64,000 nucleotides of DNA from Centroberyx gerrardi (GCF_048128805.1 NC_136006.1:1753783-1817782); one strand, 5' to 3'. Shown: positions 20,593-33,430, counted from the stretch's first letter. Made by a program: numbers and translations. The notes: generated by a model from the letters alone, not told the origin.

Positions 20593-22023
20593 CAGTGTTG
20601 GGAGGGTTACTTTTAAAACGTATTCCACTACAGATTACTGAATACATGCCCTAAAATGTAATTTGTAACGTATTCCATTAGATTACTCAAGTTAAGTAAC
20701 GTATTCTAAATACTTTGGATTACTTTTGGAATACTTCAAAATCGTCTTGCTGAGCCCATTTGTCTGGGTCACTCTGAATGTAGTTAACACTTGCTTAGGA
20801 ATGACCTTATTACTGTCTTCAGAGGAAAAGTTATGCAAGTATGTAAACACAAATGTGGTATGTTTTGTCCTGCAACTGATACTGTCTAAAGAAATATGGC
20901 GTCCACCAGAGAACAAAGTCTTCAGTTTTCCTTTCCTTTACCCTTAATTTCCACAGCATCAGTTGATTAGGTACATTTTGCTGACAAAGAAATTAATTTA
21001 GAAGTATAGAGAGAAGAATTCAATACTGTTACATAATTATATAGCCCAGTGCTGATGAACACAAGAACCAACCTAGTGGTGTCAATACATTTAATGGACT
21101 AAATAGTAGGCTGGCATGTTACAAATCACACAACAGGAGAGGTCCTGGCTTACAACTATAACGCGTTTTAAAAAGTGTGAAATTGCCGTTGTTTTGTCGG
21201 TCCCCACTCATTGGCTTGATGGTTAGCTACATCACCCGACCGGCTAGCCAGCTACTCTGCCACTAATGTTAACTAGCTAACGGCAGCCAGGCTGCCGGCA
21301 GTCTAGCTAACGTTAGCTAGGCTAGGTTAGCTAGCCAGCCGGCAGTCTGCCAGCCGGCTAGCAGTATGCTAGCTGGCTGCCGGCTAGTTAACATTAGTGT
21401 CAGAGTAGCTGGCTAGCCGGTCGGGTGATGTAGCTAACCATCAAGCTAGCAGACTGGATAACTAATCTCTAGGTGGCTAATTAGCGATACATATCGGCAA
21501 TTCGGCTAAGCTAGTTAGCCAAACTAACGAGTAAATTAGCATGACAAAAAAAATACCTTACCTTAAGGTGCTTCTTCAAATTAGACGTGGAGTCTTGATG
21601 CGGAAAGCAGCTTGGTTGATGGCAAACAGAGCTTGCACTGCACCGTAATGTTGCGACCTTCTTGACCATGTTTGTAAGTAAAATGTTCTTTATATTTCCA
21701 TGTCAAAAACGCATTCCTGAGAGTGTCCTGGCTGTGTGTCTCCTCCGACATTGCCATTGTCGTGTGTGGCAGGTGCACTGCGCGCGCACAAATTGTTGCA
21801 CATTTTTTAAATCTGTTTGGGAAATGCGTGCCTCATATGAATTTTAGAGCAAATAAAACAAAACAAACAAAGTAATCCCTTCAAGTAATCTATTTTTAAA
21901 GACAGTAACTGTATTCAGAATACCACCAATTTAAACTGTAACTGTAACGGAATACAGTTACTCATATTTTGTATTTTAAATACATAACGCCGTTAACATG
22001 TATTCTGTTACTCCCCAATCCTG
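20593..22023 (-). mobile_element. hAT-family DNA transposon, non-autonomous, 1431 bp
   Basis: Ends CAGTGTTGGGAGGGTTAC and GTTACTCCCCAATCCTG are imperfect inverted repeats. An 8-bp target duplication TGGATAGT flanks it (20585-20592 and 22024-22031), which is diagnostic for hAT. On the minus strand the frame from 21778 encodes a BED-type zinc-finger start (WKYKEHFTYKHG, VQCKLCLPSTK). After a small frame change it continues SNLKKHLK and meets a GTAAGG donor-like site. The rest of the transposase is absent. A large palindrome sits inside at 21214-21446. Confidence 0.85.
21214..21446. repeat. Large imperfect palindrome, about 115-bp arms
   Basis: GCTTGATGGTTAGCTACATC at the left is mirrored by GATGTAGCTAACCATCAAGC at the right, and most of the interior pairs as well. 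The centre is rich in GCTAGC, GTTAGC and GCCGGC. It is probably a nested hairpin element inside the hAT copy. Confidence 0.9.
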
Positions 22024-22031
22024 TGGATAGT

Positions 22032-22539
22032 TCTAAACAGGAAACAACACTTAAATAAGTTGAAAAATGGCTACTAACACTCGTCCTGCCGCTGCAGGAG
22101 CACCTGATGAAAAGATTATAAGCACATCAGAGAATCTTGCCATTGAAGCCTAGGCCGCGGCCACACTGATCCGTTATGTCTGTCCGTCTCCGAGCTGTCC
22201 GTTGTCCGGGCAGCGCTGATAACGCGTCCGTTTCCGTCAGATTTCCATCCGTTTTGACTGACAGAAAGTTCAACCCAGTTTAACTTTTCCTGGACGGACC
22301 GATTCATCACCGTCCGTTTAGCAAATACGAGACGTTCCAACTTTTTTTTTAAATCGGCGAACACGTTCATGTTCCAAAACTAAAACATACTACAGTGGAT
22401 GACAGAAAGCCTCTCCCCACTGTGAAATAGAGCTCTGCTGTGGGCTTGGGAGAGACGAACAATGTCATAAGGAAAAAAAGTGTAGGTGTAGAATGCAGTT
22501 AAATGAGGTGCCTTGAATTTCTCTTTCCACACTTATTTA
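22032..22539. other. Unassigned repeat-like spacer
   Basis: A short frame from about 22069 (MATNTRPAAAGAPDEKIIST) looks like the start of a transposase-type ORF but ends after about 28 codons. The GTCCGT-rich stretch at 22160-22330 resembles a non-autonomous DNA element with undefined ends. From about 22390 the sequence matches the flank of the integrase fossils (compare 15890). No host gene is seen. Confidence 0.35.
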
Positions 22540-24361
22540 TGAGAGAGAGGATTAAAATTGTGACTGAAGCATTGTTGGAACCAGGTCCTAGATATGGAGG
22601 GGAACCGACAGACAGAGGGTCCCCTCCCTTCCCAGTATTATAAAATGAAGAACAGCCTCTTCTACTACATGGCACAACAGAGGGGTGAAGACACTGTTCC
22701 AGAGTGGACGCCATTATGGAGCTGGCCCATGCCCTCCACTTAGGGGCCACCTCGGCCCCCGGAACACCTTGAAGTGGATCTGGGACTGGTTCCACTGGCT
22801 GTCCTTGGAGGTCGCGGTCAACAACTGACCTCAGAAAGCCACCCCAAGCCCCCCTTGTGACACTGCCCATCATTGAGGAGCCCTTTAAAAAGGACCAGGA
22901 TGGACCTGGTGGGACAGCTGCCGAAGTCAGCCAGGGGACACGAGTACACCCTGGTGTTGGTTGACTATGCAACCCGTATCCGGAAGCCATCCCTCTTCAC
23001 AAGGCCACCTCCAAAGCTGTGAATGCTGAGAGCTGTTAACCCTCTTCTCCCAAATAGGGTTCCCTATGGACCTCCTGGCACACAGGGCACCCCCTTCATC
23101 TCCTGGTTCATAACTGACCTCTGCAGGCTCCTCCAGGTAAAGCAACTGCACAGCTTAGTGTACCATCCGCAGACAGACGGCCTCATGGAGCGCTTCAACC
23201 AGACACTGAAGCAGATGCTGAGACGAGTGTTAGACAAGGATGGATGCGACTGGGACCTCATGTTCCCCTACATTACGGTGACCAGACATCCCGGTTTGTC
23301 CGGGATTGTCCCGGTTTCAAGATGGGTGTCCCGAGTCCCGACAAATATCTGTAAAACACTAAAATGTCCCGGTTTTCAACATTCACTACCAAATTGTCCC
23401 GGTTTTCACCACAATTAAAATAATAATAATAGTATTATACTTGTTTTCAGCACTTACATAGTTGTTTATCATGTTCTGTCCCGCTCATTATTACCTAACC
23501 CAATCAAAAAACATAAACAATGCACCACGCGTCTGAATTCAACACTGATTTGACTGTATGTGTGTCAATCAATCAATGTGTTGTTGTCAAGGCTGTTGCT
23601 AGCCTATGACGCTTGTGGCTCTGTCTGACAGAATCTGTCAGTATGCTAACGGTTAGCTGTCGTGCCGAAGAGAAAGTCGCTCTTTTCTAAAGACCTCCAG
23701 AAGGCTTACTCTTTTCTTTGTGAAGTAGCCGGCAACGAAAATGCTGCATTCTGCACACACTGCAAGAGTACATTTTCGGTCGTGCACGGTGGAAATGCTG
23801 ACATAAAAGATCATATTAAGACGGCCAAACATAAGCGGTGGCTTAGCGGTGTTTTGTGTTTACTAGTGTTATTATACCGTTTTCAAATAAACTATGTTTT
23901 GATGGATTTTTGGAGACAAAACATCATTTTTCGTTTGCTGAGGCGCTGTCCATGGTGTTGAAAGGTGCAGTCACTAGGTGTGCTAAGCGCTGAAATAATT
24001 GTCCCCCATCCTGATGAAAACACCTATCGTGCGTGCATAAGCGCATACATGTGTGCGTGCATGAACGTGCGGTACAGCTAAGGGTCCCGGTTTGGGGGTT
24101 TGAAAATGTGGTCACCCTACCCTACATTCTCTTTGGCATCAGGGAAGTGAACCAAGCTTACCAAGCTACCAACCTATATTTACACCATAAATTAGCGCAA
24201 ATCTTCACTACAGGTGTTGCTTTTGAAAAACGGTCACACGTGCACCCAGCCCTTGAGCGTTCATGTGATTCTCCTCCACTTCTGTGGTTACACTGCTATG
24301 CATAGGGCTACGTCACACAACCTGAAATGGCTCTGCTGAAAGTACTTCACTCAGACCTAAC
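22540..24361 (+). mobile_element. Ty3/Gypsy integrase fossil interrupted by a hAT element
   Basis: Same old remnant as at 15891-16887, interrupted at 23274-24119 by a DNA transposon and resuming at 24128. It is broken with several breaks. The LTR present at 16888 is absent here (CTTCTGTGGTTAC is uninterrupted near 24290). Confidence 0.75.
23274..24119 (+). mobile_element. hAT-family DNA transposon, non-autonomous, 846 bp
   Basis: Terminal repeats TACGGTGACCAG and GTGGTCACCCTA (12 bp, two mismatches when paired) and an 8-bp target duplication CCCTACAT (23266-23273 and 24120-24127). An internal frame from 23662 encodes MPKRKSLFSKDLQKAYSFL followed by a CTHC...H...H BED-like finger, about 60 codons of a transposase N-terminus. 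No catalytic domain remains. Sub-terminal TGTCCCGG repeats are plentiful. Confidence 0.9.
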
Positions 24362-27300
24362 ATTCTATTTCACACAGGCTTCGCTCTCTAACAGGGCTCT
24401 ATTGGCTTAGCCACTCATCTAGTCGCACTGAAAATTTGCATGCATGTGCCCAGCCAATCAGGATGAGCCTATACACCCCTATGGGACCTCGCACTATAAA
24501 TGGCGAGCAGCCCCTCATTTAACATCCACTTTTTCTTCAGCGCCTGATGAACAAGTTGCCTAGGATGGCATCGTCTGAGACAAACATCGCTAAATACTGC
24601 ACGGACTGCTCCGGCCTGATCGCGACGACGGATCCGCATGAGGCGTGTTTCGCGTGCCTCGGCCCGGAACACGCCGCTGACGGTGTCTCCCATGGTGAGA
24701 CGTCAGCAGCGGTGGGCTCATTTCAAACACTATCAGCATCAGCGTTCTCCTGAGATCGAGCTCCACTGTGATGACAGCGAGGCGGAGGCTGGCAGTGGCT
24801 TGCCCGAGCCCTGCTCCTCTGCTCCTGTCGCAGCGCTTCCACTGCCGGCTCCTCCCTTGGTAGCGGGGGAAGAAGAAGAGATGCCGCCACCGGGGGACAG
24901 CGATGACAACATCTCCTCCCTCTCCGTTACGGCTGCATCCTTTGCCTCCGCCGCTCTACCTCATCCATCGTTAAAACAAGACTTCCCCAATGTGATGAGG
25001 ACGGCCGCCGAGAACACCGGGATCCCGCTTCCGCCCCCCGAACCCCCTCGCGCCGCTGATCGCCTAGCCCAGGGAGTCTATCGGCTGGCGGCAGAGACCA
25101 AGCCAGTCTTCGTCGCTCCCGCCTTGGATGAGATTTGGGTGGCTGTGGAAGCATCCTGGAAGGAGTCGCTCCGCTGCAGGGCTCCTATCTCCGGCCTCTT
25201 TGATTTTTCCAATGTCCACGGGAAAGCTACTATCCGCCACTCTGGTCTTCCCCCGCTCAATGATGCGCTGCCCGCCCATTTTTCTCCTGGCTCAACCAAC
25301 TTGTCTGGCAGCAGGAAACATGCTCCTCCTCAATCCAGGAACAAGGAGACGGTGGAACTTTACAGCAAGGTTTTCCACCTGGCGGCTCAGACGGCAGCCA
25401 TGGCCAATTACCTGGGGCTGCTGGGGGTGTCCCTATCCACCGTGTCGACAGGGAAAGCCTCCCTCTCCGCTTCTGATTTGGATCATGTATCCCGTATTGC
25501 GGGACAGATGAACAATTTAACCAGGGGCTTTGTCTACCGTCGGTGCTCGGCACGTGTGGCTCGGTCTGACAGCCCTTCAGAAGAAGGACAAGGAGGACCT
25601 GCTAGGTGCTCGGCTGTCGCCTGATGGGCTCTTTGGCGCATCCGTCACCTTGGCTACGCAGCGTTTCCAACGCTGAGAGGAGGAAAAGGCTCAGCTGCAC
25701 CATCATCTGCCGTTGGTGTCTTCTTCCACCAAGCAGAAGACTTCCTTGCAGGACTCGAGGGAACGGCGTACGACGGCGTCCACTGTGCAAATAGCGGTGG
25801 CATCAGAAAACGGCTATGCGAGTGTGGAGGCGGGACTTCAGGTGCCGGCAGGCCATTCATTGGTTGCTGGGCCTCTCCAGCCCTTTCGCCTCTGGCCCCT
25901 CATGGGCTGTTCTGCCCTTACTGGGCAGCTCGGTGGCGGTGAGGGCCGAGACTGCATACAGAGAATTTCTCTCCTCCGCTCCACAGCTGACTGCTCGCCC
26001 CCTGACAGAGTTTTATCAGGAATGGAGCGGAACATCGATCTTTTGAACTGTTCAATTGGATCTGTTCTCTCTTTCTGCCAGTGCCTGCTGGACAGGGGGT
26101 TGGCGCACTCCACTATCAAAGTGTATGCGTCGGCATCTCTTCCTGTCATGAGAGGTTTGGAGAGAGGTCGGTTTTCGGCCACCCCCCCATGAAGCGTTTT
26201 TTGCAGGGGGCTAGGAGACAATGCCCAGTGGTGCGTTCCACCGCCCCCCAGTGGGAGCTGCCTTTGGTCTTGGAGTCTCTTTCTAAGGAGCCTTTTGAAC
26301 CGCTTAGGCAGACTTCTCTTAAGCTGTTGTCGGTGAGGCGCACACAGCAGCTTTTTGTGTGCTATGCAGACAGTGTGGCTGGCAAGCCCCTGTCAATGCA
26401 GAGACTCGCCCACTGGCTCTGTGAGGGAATATCACAGGCTTATGTGTTGGTGGGTAGGGACTAGGGATGTCAGTTTCGGTTAATTTTGCTTTCGATAGGC
26501 CGACACCCATTAACCGGTAACTAACCGGTTAATTTTTAAGAAAAAACGCAAAATGATGTGAAATACAAGAAAGTGCCGCTTTCCTTTTAGTCCGGCGCTT
26601 ATTAATATTGAACGTGGCGTGTCCAAATTGCACCAAATCCAACACTGCACGTCCTTGGTCCCCAGCAATACACTTGCCAAGTGTGAAGTAAATCGGACGA
26701 ACGCTTCTCGAGATATGCGAAGGACACACACACTCACACACTCACTCAGACTCACAGACAGACAAACAGAGATTCCTTGCTTTAGTAAGATGAGCTTTGG
26801 CGCCGCATTTCGAAGCGCTGTCCATTTGCTGTAATTTGCATATAAATATCTGCACTTGTTATGCACGCCGCGGCGTAGCCCGTTTTAATATTAAGTGCTG
26901 ACTCCGCCCACCCGGGCCAGTTTCGGCGTACGCCGGTAGCAATTACAAGTGGACCCTATCCTACAGTCCCTGCTCTCAGCGGAGGGAGGGGGGCTACGCT
27001 GTGTGTGGCAAGTGCTGCGATCATCAGACCTCTCCAGATTAGACAAGCAAGTAGAGAAAACCGGCATCAGCCGAACCAATTTATTGCCAAATGCTTTGGG
27101 ATTCAACACTTTAACATTGCTTCCCATGGTCAGAAAAAGTCGCCAGATTTGTCGCTAGTCGCTCTTGAGAAATAAAGTCACCAGGGGGGTCTGAAAAGTC
27201 GCTAAGTCTAGTGACAAAGTCGCCAAATTGGCAACACTGGTGTATGCAAATTAACCTATAGACCGACGTGCGTAACCGGTCAAAAATATTCTCGGTGGTT

Positions 27301-28131
27301 AACCGATTAACGGTTAACCATTGACATCCCTAGTAGGGACCCTCCTGCAGTCATCCGCGCGCTCTTGACATGGAGCGTGGCTGCGTCGACGGCACTGTTC
27401 AGTGGAACAGGTGTGGAGGAGATCTGCACAGCGGCATCCTGGTCGACGCCCTGTCCATTCATCAGCTTCTATCTGTTGGACGTGTCTGGGTCTTTCTCCG
27501 GTTCTGTACTCAGTACTGGTACACGAGACCTGTGAAGAAATGACCTAATAGGCCTGAGTCTCTCATGCTGTAGCTCGATGGAGACCGGCTGCTGGGTTGG
27601 CCAGCGCTATACCTTAATGTTTTGTCAACATGATTTAAGTGTAATGGTTTTTTTTCACGCCCCCCATTCTATAGACATGGGTGTGAACCATATCTGGCTA
27701 ACCTATTGCATTGTTATGGTCAATCCAGGCTATGACACAGCATGTTGTTCGTGTTAGTGTCTCGGCAGGGAGTGAAGTCATCAGGCTTCGCCCCCCAAGC
27801 CAATAGAGCCCTGTTAGAGGGCTCCGCCTGTGTGAAATAGAATGATAGTTACGTCTTGTAACTCTAGTTCTATGATCACAGGCGGCGCCCTCTAACAGCT
27901 CGCCCTGCCGCTCCACGAGTCGCTGAAGACTTAGTGGATGTTGAATGAGGGGCCGCTCGCCATTTATAGTGCGAGGCCCCATAGGGGGTGTATAGGCTCA
28001 TCCTAATTGGCTGAGCACGTGCATGCAAATTTTCAGTGCACTGAGGCGACTAGATGAGTGGCTAAGGCAATAGAGCCCTGTTAGAGGGCTCCGCCTGTGA
28101 TCATAGAACTAGATTTACAAGACGTAAGTAT
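24362..28131 (+). mobile_element. DIRS-type tyrosine-recombinase retroelement fossil
   Basis: The left end (about 24380-24545) reappears inverted at about 27925-28100, and a further inverted copy of the extreme left end lies at about 27797-27845. This is the inverted-repeat and internal-complementary-region plan of DIRS elements. No target duplication is seen, as expected for them. Parts visible are a gag-like frame (about 24640-25620) and a tyrosine-recombinase-like region (about 26040-26460, resuming after the inserted hAT at about 27341-27535). It is broken with several breaks. It is private to this spacer, so younger than the cluster duplications. Confidence 0.75.
26462..27332. mobile_element. 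hAT-type MITE, 871 bp, inside the DIRS element
   Basis: Ends TAGGGATGTCA and TGACATCCCTA are perfect inverted repeats. The 8-bp target duplication GTAGGGAC flanks them (26454-26461 and 27333-27340). Further inverted GGTTAA motifs follow inside. No transposase was recognised. The interior includes an ACACACTCAC-rich stretch (26720-26760) and an AAGTCGC-rich stretch (27130-27240), apparently captured repeats. Confidence 0.9.
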
Positions 28132-29150
28132 CGTTACCATTTAGTCTGTACTGTACCTAGCTTTTCTCCCTAGCGCCAATATTTAAACAAGACTAAAAGT
28201 CTACGTTGAATTCTGTGGAAGCGTATCTGCCAGGAATCAAACTCGGGTCTCCCGTTTGAGAGTCTGCAGTCTAACTTCCTGCGGGCCACGTGACCATAAA
28301 GTGGTGAACAGAGCGACCGACTGACCGACCGACAGACCGACGCACCAACTGACAATACCATCCATAGAGCCCCTGCTGTCGCGGGGCTAAAAGTGGTCAG
28401 AATGAGTGCTCTTCCTGGATTGTTCAACAGAGAGAAGCCTCTGTGACCGGGCATCATTGTGGAAAACAACTGTGACTTTTCACTGTCAGACAAAAATTTT
28501 TGTTAAGTTATTCTACTTCACCAGCCACTACGGCAGATAACTGTCCATCATTTGTAGATCCTCCTCTATTCTAAAAATGAAAATATTCAGAATAAAAGAA
28601 TGGGTTCCGTGTGAATTTGGGGATTTGCCAGCCAGTGTTAACTAAAAAGTGAGTTTCCCATCCTGCATTAGACAGGCCAGTGCTGCATTCAGTTGACCAT
28701 TCATTGGTATTGTTTTTTTTATTGGTATCGTTCTCCTCCTCCTTCCACACAAACAGTCCCTGGCATATCGATGTAAAAGGTAACAGACAAAACTATTTTA
28801 CCACCATGAATTCACCTACCAACAGTGAACAATGATGAAATTACTGTTATTGTTCATGAGATTGGGAAGAGACGAGGGAGGGAGAGGTGAGGAAGAAGAG
28901 AGAGAGGGAAGATGAAAGTGAAGATAGAGATGAAGAGGGTAATTGCAGAAAGCAATAGAGGGAAGGAGGGTCAAAGGACATAATTCTGTGCTATAGAGAG
29001 AAAAACAGATGCAGAGAGAGAGAGAGAGAGCAAGAGCAAGGGAACAGGGGTGGGGGGGTTGGGGGTGTGGATAAATCAGCTGTATGATAGAGAGCTTTGG
29101 TCAGAAAGCTGCCAGACCTCAGCAGCTTCTCCTCTCCTCCTCTCTCTCTG
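28132..29150 (+). promoter_or_regulatory. 5' flank of the TAAR at 29151
   Basis: Shared plus-gene flank: tRNA-like stretch near 28213-28290, purine-rich tract about 28860-29045, and GGATAAATCAGCTG about 80 bp before the ATG. A stretch of about 105 bp near 28500-28605 is private to this copy. No gene is seen. Confidence 0.45.
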
Positions 29151-30344
29151 ATGATGGAGACCCTGGAAGGAGGTGAACTCTGCTTTCCACAGCTCCTCAA
29201 CACTTCCTGCAGGAAGCAGATGCGTCCTCACTCTGAGGCCATGCTCCTCTACATTCTGCTGTCCTCCATGTCTCTGCTCACCGTGGCTCTCAACCTGCTG
29301 GTCATCATCTCCATCTCCCACTACAGGCAGTCATATACAGATTTAGGCTTTTGCATACATTAAGGAATTTTGATAATGCTTTTACTATACTACATATAGT
29401 ATAGTATACTATGTAATACTAATGGCAACATTATGTGTGAGACTGCCATAACAACTATTAATGAAATTCTCCCACTATTACTGCTACTGATAATATGTTC
29501 AATGATGATATTCTCCCACTCCAGGCAGCTCCACACCCCCACCAACCTCCTCCTCCTCTCCCTGGCTGTCTCAGACCTCCTTGTGGGCCTCCTGCTGATG
29601 CCGGCTGAAATCCTTCGTATAGAGTCCTGCTGGTTTCTGGGGGACTTCATGTGTGTTCTCTTTTACTATGCTACCTTTATTGTTACCTCTGCCTCAGTAG
29701 GAAACATGGTGCTGATATCAGTCGACCGCTATGTGGCTATTTGTGACCCTCTGTGTTACCCCACCAAAATCACTCAGAGAACAGTTAAATTCTCTGTTAC
29801 TCTGTGTTGGGTCTGTTCTGCTTTCTACAACTGTTTGATACTAAAGGATTTCCTGAGACAACCAAACAGGTATAATTCCTGCTATGGAGAGTGTGTGGTT
29901 GTGCTGAATTACATCACAGGAGCTGTTGACCTTGTTGTGACCTTTATTGGTGCCATTACTGTCATCATAGTTCTGTATATGAGAGTATTTGTGGTGGCTG
30001 TGTCTCAGGCTCGTGCCATGCGATCCCACATTGTGGCTGTCACACTCCAGCGTTCAGTGACTGTAACTGCTAAGAAATCTGAGATGAAAGCAGCCAGGAC
30101 TCTTGGTATTGTGATAGTTGTTTTTCTAACGTGTTTCTGTCCATATTACTGTCTCTCTCTTGCAGGCCAGGATACCTCAATCGGTGCTTCATATTTAACC
30201 TTTGGGGCCTGGCTGCTGGTTTGTAATTCCTGTCTAAACCCTGTGATCTATGCCTTTTTCTATCCGTGGTTTAGAAAAGCTATTAAACTCACTGTTACAC
30301 TTCACATACTGCAGCCTGACTCCTGTGAGGCCAACATACTGTAG
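29151..30344 (+). CDS. Trace amine-associated receptor, clade III type (331 aa)
   Basis: Join 29151-29326 and 29525-30344; the intron is 198 bp, 18 bp shorter than its siblings, with a GC donor. TM3 reads FYYATFIVTSAS with Thr one position before the usual Ser at 3.32. Asp5.42 is present, 5.50 is Ala, TM6 reads TCFCPYYCLSLAG as in the gene at 5564, and 7.43 is Val. Loop 2 is CYGEC. TVKFSVT and DFLRQP are private changes after the second loop. All helices and the TAAR signature are intact. It lies tail-to-tail with the minus genes at 37174-39196. Confidence 0.95.
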
Positions 30345-30885
30345 AGATGCTGTGGAGTGACTGACATGAAACCTTTTCTATGAAGTTAATGAAATGTTAT
30401 TGAGTCAATGAAATCAAACGACTAAACACAAGCTTGGACAGACACAAGAAAATATATTTTGGTAAAACACAGTGAATTTGTAAACATATTACCATTAATT
30501 ATTTATTCTGTGTAAATCAGATGAGCTGAAATATGTTTTGTAAAGTACAACAGCATGATTACAAGTAAAATGAAAACCTTTTTTTGTCCTCATGTTCATG
30601 TTTTGTCCATGCTGAATGGAACTTGTCTGCCTGGTTTCCATTACAAGCCATACAGGGCTAGTCAGGATTTACTCATTATTTATGTCATTGATAAAATCAG
30701 ATATGAATAAACATGAAATAACGCTGCAGCAATCAGTTTCTATCAGACAGTCTGTTTCTTCCTCTGCTGTTCATAGCGAGTTTTACATCTAGAATATCAA
30801 TTGCAATCCTTCCATTGTTCATGATTTGCCATTGACATTTTAGGCTTTTTGCTGGTGTTCTTATTGCATTCCAGCCAAGTTGTAT
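30345..30885 (+). other. 3' UTR and flank of the TAAR at 29151
   Basis: Conserved flank. AATAAA is at 30706-30711; the second hexamer reads AATAAC here. No gene is seen. Confidence 0.6.
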
Positions 30886-31480
30886 TTTTATCTTTTTTAT
30901 TCAGCCTTTATTTTACCAGGAAGTCCCATTGAGATTCAAAATCTCTTTTCCAAGGGAGACCTGGCCAAGAAATGGCAGCAGGGGTTACACAATAAAGCAT
31001 ACAAAACAGTACAAAAAAAGAAAAATACTAAAATATGTGCAACAAAAATGGTCACAATTTAGATCAGAAACAGGAGCGCACATCTTGCATAAGACTGTGG
31101 ATAATTTGTTTGAACTGATTTAGGGGAATAAAATGGTCGAGCTGGAGCTTTGACTGGAGATTGTTCCAGGACCAGGGTGCAAAATAATCAAATGGCTTTT
31201 CACCAAAAACAGTACAACAGGGATTCTGTAATGTAGGCCGGTCCTAAGCCATTAAGAGCTTTGTATACAAGTCGAAGGACTTTAAAATCGATTCTAAAGG
31301 ATAACCAGTGCAATGTAGCTAAAACCGGAGTGACATGCTCTCGCTTCCTTGTTTTTGTTAAAAGTCTAGCTGCAGAGTTCTAGATAAGTTGAAGCCTCTC
31401 AACATAATTTTTAGGGAGGCCAGTAAAAAGGGCATTCCAGTAGGTAGATTTGTTTCTAATTACTGTGACACAGGAAACTG
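30886..31480 (-). mobile_element. L2-type LINE fragment
   Basis: Duplicate of 7326-7983. About 240 bp of L2 and flank after GGAAACTG (31480) are missing relative to that copy. Confidence 0.7.
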
Positions 31481-33430
31481 CAGATCAAATGTGTTAACAA
31501 GAAGACAGTGATAGCTAACCAGATACTATGGTTACTATGGATATTATATAGGGGTGTAACGATATATCGTGTGACGAAATTTTGCGATCCAAAAACGTTA
31601 CGATAGGCATCGTGGAGGTGAAAAATGGTTTGCGATATCAAGTAAAGCTTATCAATTAGCTGCGCCACCAAAATGTAGACTACTCTTTGTTTTCATTTAC
31701 ATACTTTAAACGCCAGAGGGCGGAATCAGTAATCCTAGATCCTAGTTTGCCTGACTGGTGTTATGATGTCATTGACACCGACGTTCACTTGAGACCCGGA
31801 TGAGCCAGGTGTGTAGCGTGCAACAGGAAAATGGAAAGTGTTGAAATCAAAATACACTTGTTACGTTACATAACATTATTATCCTTATTTTGAAAGAGAC
31901 GGAGGTAAGTGTTGTGAGACATTCTCAAATTTTCTATCCAGTCTGTTTCCTCAACATTGAGGTTGTTCCACCAGTTCTGCGGTCTCGGCCCGGCCCAAAT
32001 GTCGCGGTTAAAAGTATCAAGTCCATGCGGTGGAAAAAGAGAATATGACGCCGCTGTCAGTGGCGGTTTATTAAGATCTTATGGATAAATTGACGCCTCT
32101 GGTTACTGGTGTTACTGGTGTGTAAACTGATAACACAGGCAATGGTAGCCGCCATATTGGTCTGAAGTAAACGTTACTATGGTTACAGACATTATTTACA
32201 ACAATCGCGCGGTCGGAGGAGGAGTGGAGTTGATGCTGCATTCCATTGTACTTGGAAATCTGAGAAAAACGACTTCCAACACGAAAAAGTGCAACAGAAC
32301 GGTCGTTCAAGTCGGAGTTCCCAGTTGGAAACTCTGCCAAAATTATTTCCGCCCAAGTTGTCCGACATAAACACAGCTGACGTCACAGCATCAATCTGTA
32401 GGCTGATTTTACTTGATATGTAGTATTTGTGTTATGAAGACCTGTTGTAACAACTTGTAGTTTCCCTTTGTAACGTAATTCAGTGACTTGTGCTTCGTTA
32501 GTAGATAGAAGTCTTTGCTGTATGAACTTGCCTGCTAACGTAACTAGAGCTGTCAGATAGTTACCGTTAACGTTAATGGGTAAAGGCTGTTGCGTCCATG
32601 TTTTCCCAAGAAGACGCACTGGAACGCATTTAGATCGGAGGTCGGTAGTTCCAACTCGGAACTACCGACCTCCGAAGACGTTTTGTTTTGTTTTGCCCCC
32701 GCAATGATTGGGTCCATTTGTAATTTTCACCGCTGTAAACCGAAACAGGCCCGGAGAGGCAGAGTCAGGACTTGATATAAAAACGGGCTGCGCCGCCTAC
32801 ATCAAGCCCGAGCGCCCCGGGGTTAATAACAAGCACATCCATTCCAATCCTCCCGGAAAAAAAGGGTAACGTAATTGACGTTACTTACATTAAATGCGTG
32901 AGCATGTGCAGAAAGAGGCGAGATAAGGAAAGTGATCGGAATGAGTGTTTACATGACGAAATTGTATCCATCGACCGGATTATGAAAGGGTTAAACACCC
33001 CTCTCAAATGGAATGAAATTTCATTCGGATCGGCCAGTTTATTCTGATTGAGGCGTTTATATGAGGCATTTTTATTCTGATTGGGCTACTATTCTGATTA
33101 AAAGGCTCCATGTAAATGCAGAACTAGTGAGGGACCGCGAACAGAATGATGAAGCTCTGTCTTGAAAGCTGTCAATTCATAAGCAGTCTTGTCTGAATCA
33201 GAAACGGTCTGGTAATATAAGGCTCGAGAGAAAACCAGCGCAGGTATGGGAGAATCCTTTCAACATGCTTTCAGCTCCATCCTGTCTTGCATTGTTTTCT
33301 AGGTCCTGCTAGACACTGTCTTTTAAGCCTGGGTTGCGCCCGCTGCACTAAAAGTCACCCAATCATGTTTCAAAAACAAAACGTAACTTCTCAATATCTA
33401 GAAAAATGCAAATATTGAATAAAAAAAAAA
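31481..33430. repeat. Repeat-rich spacer of unit 2
   Basis: Corresponds to about 8130-10073. It holds the hairpin copy at 32636-32674. No gene is seen. Confidence 0.45.
32636..32674. repeat. Hairpin, 17-bp arms, loop AACTC
   Basis: Arms 32636-32652 and 32658-32674 are perfect. The loop is the reverse complement of the loop in the copy at 9279-9337. Confidence 0.95.

Noticed and set aside
24638-25624. 328-codon open frame that could be a host gene
   Set aside because: It sits between inverted ends and upstream of a tyrosine-recombinase-like region, so it belongs to the DIRS-type element.
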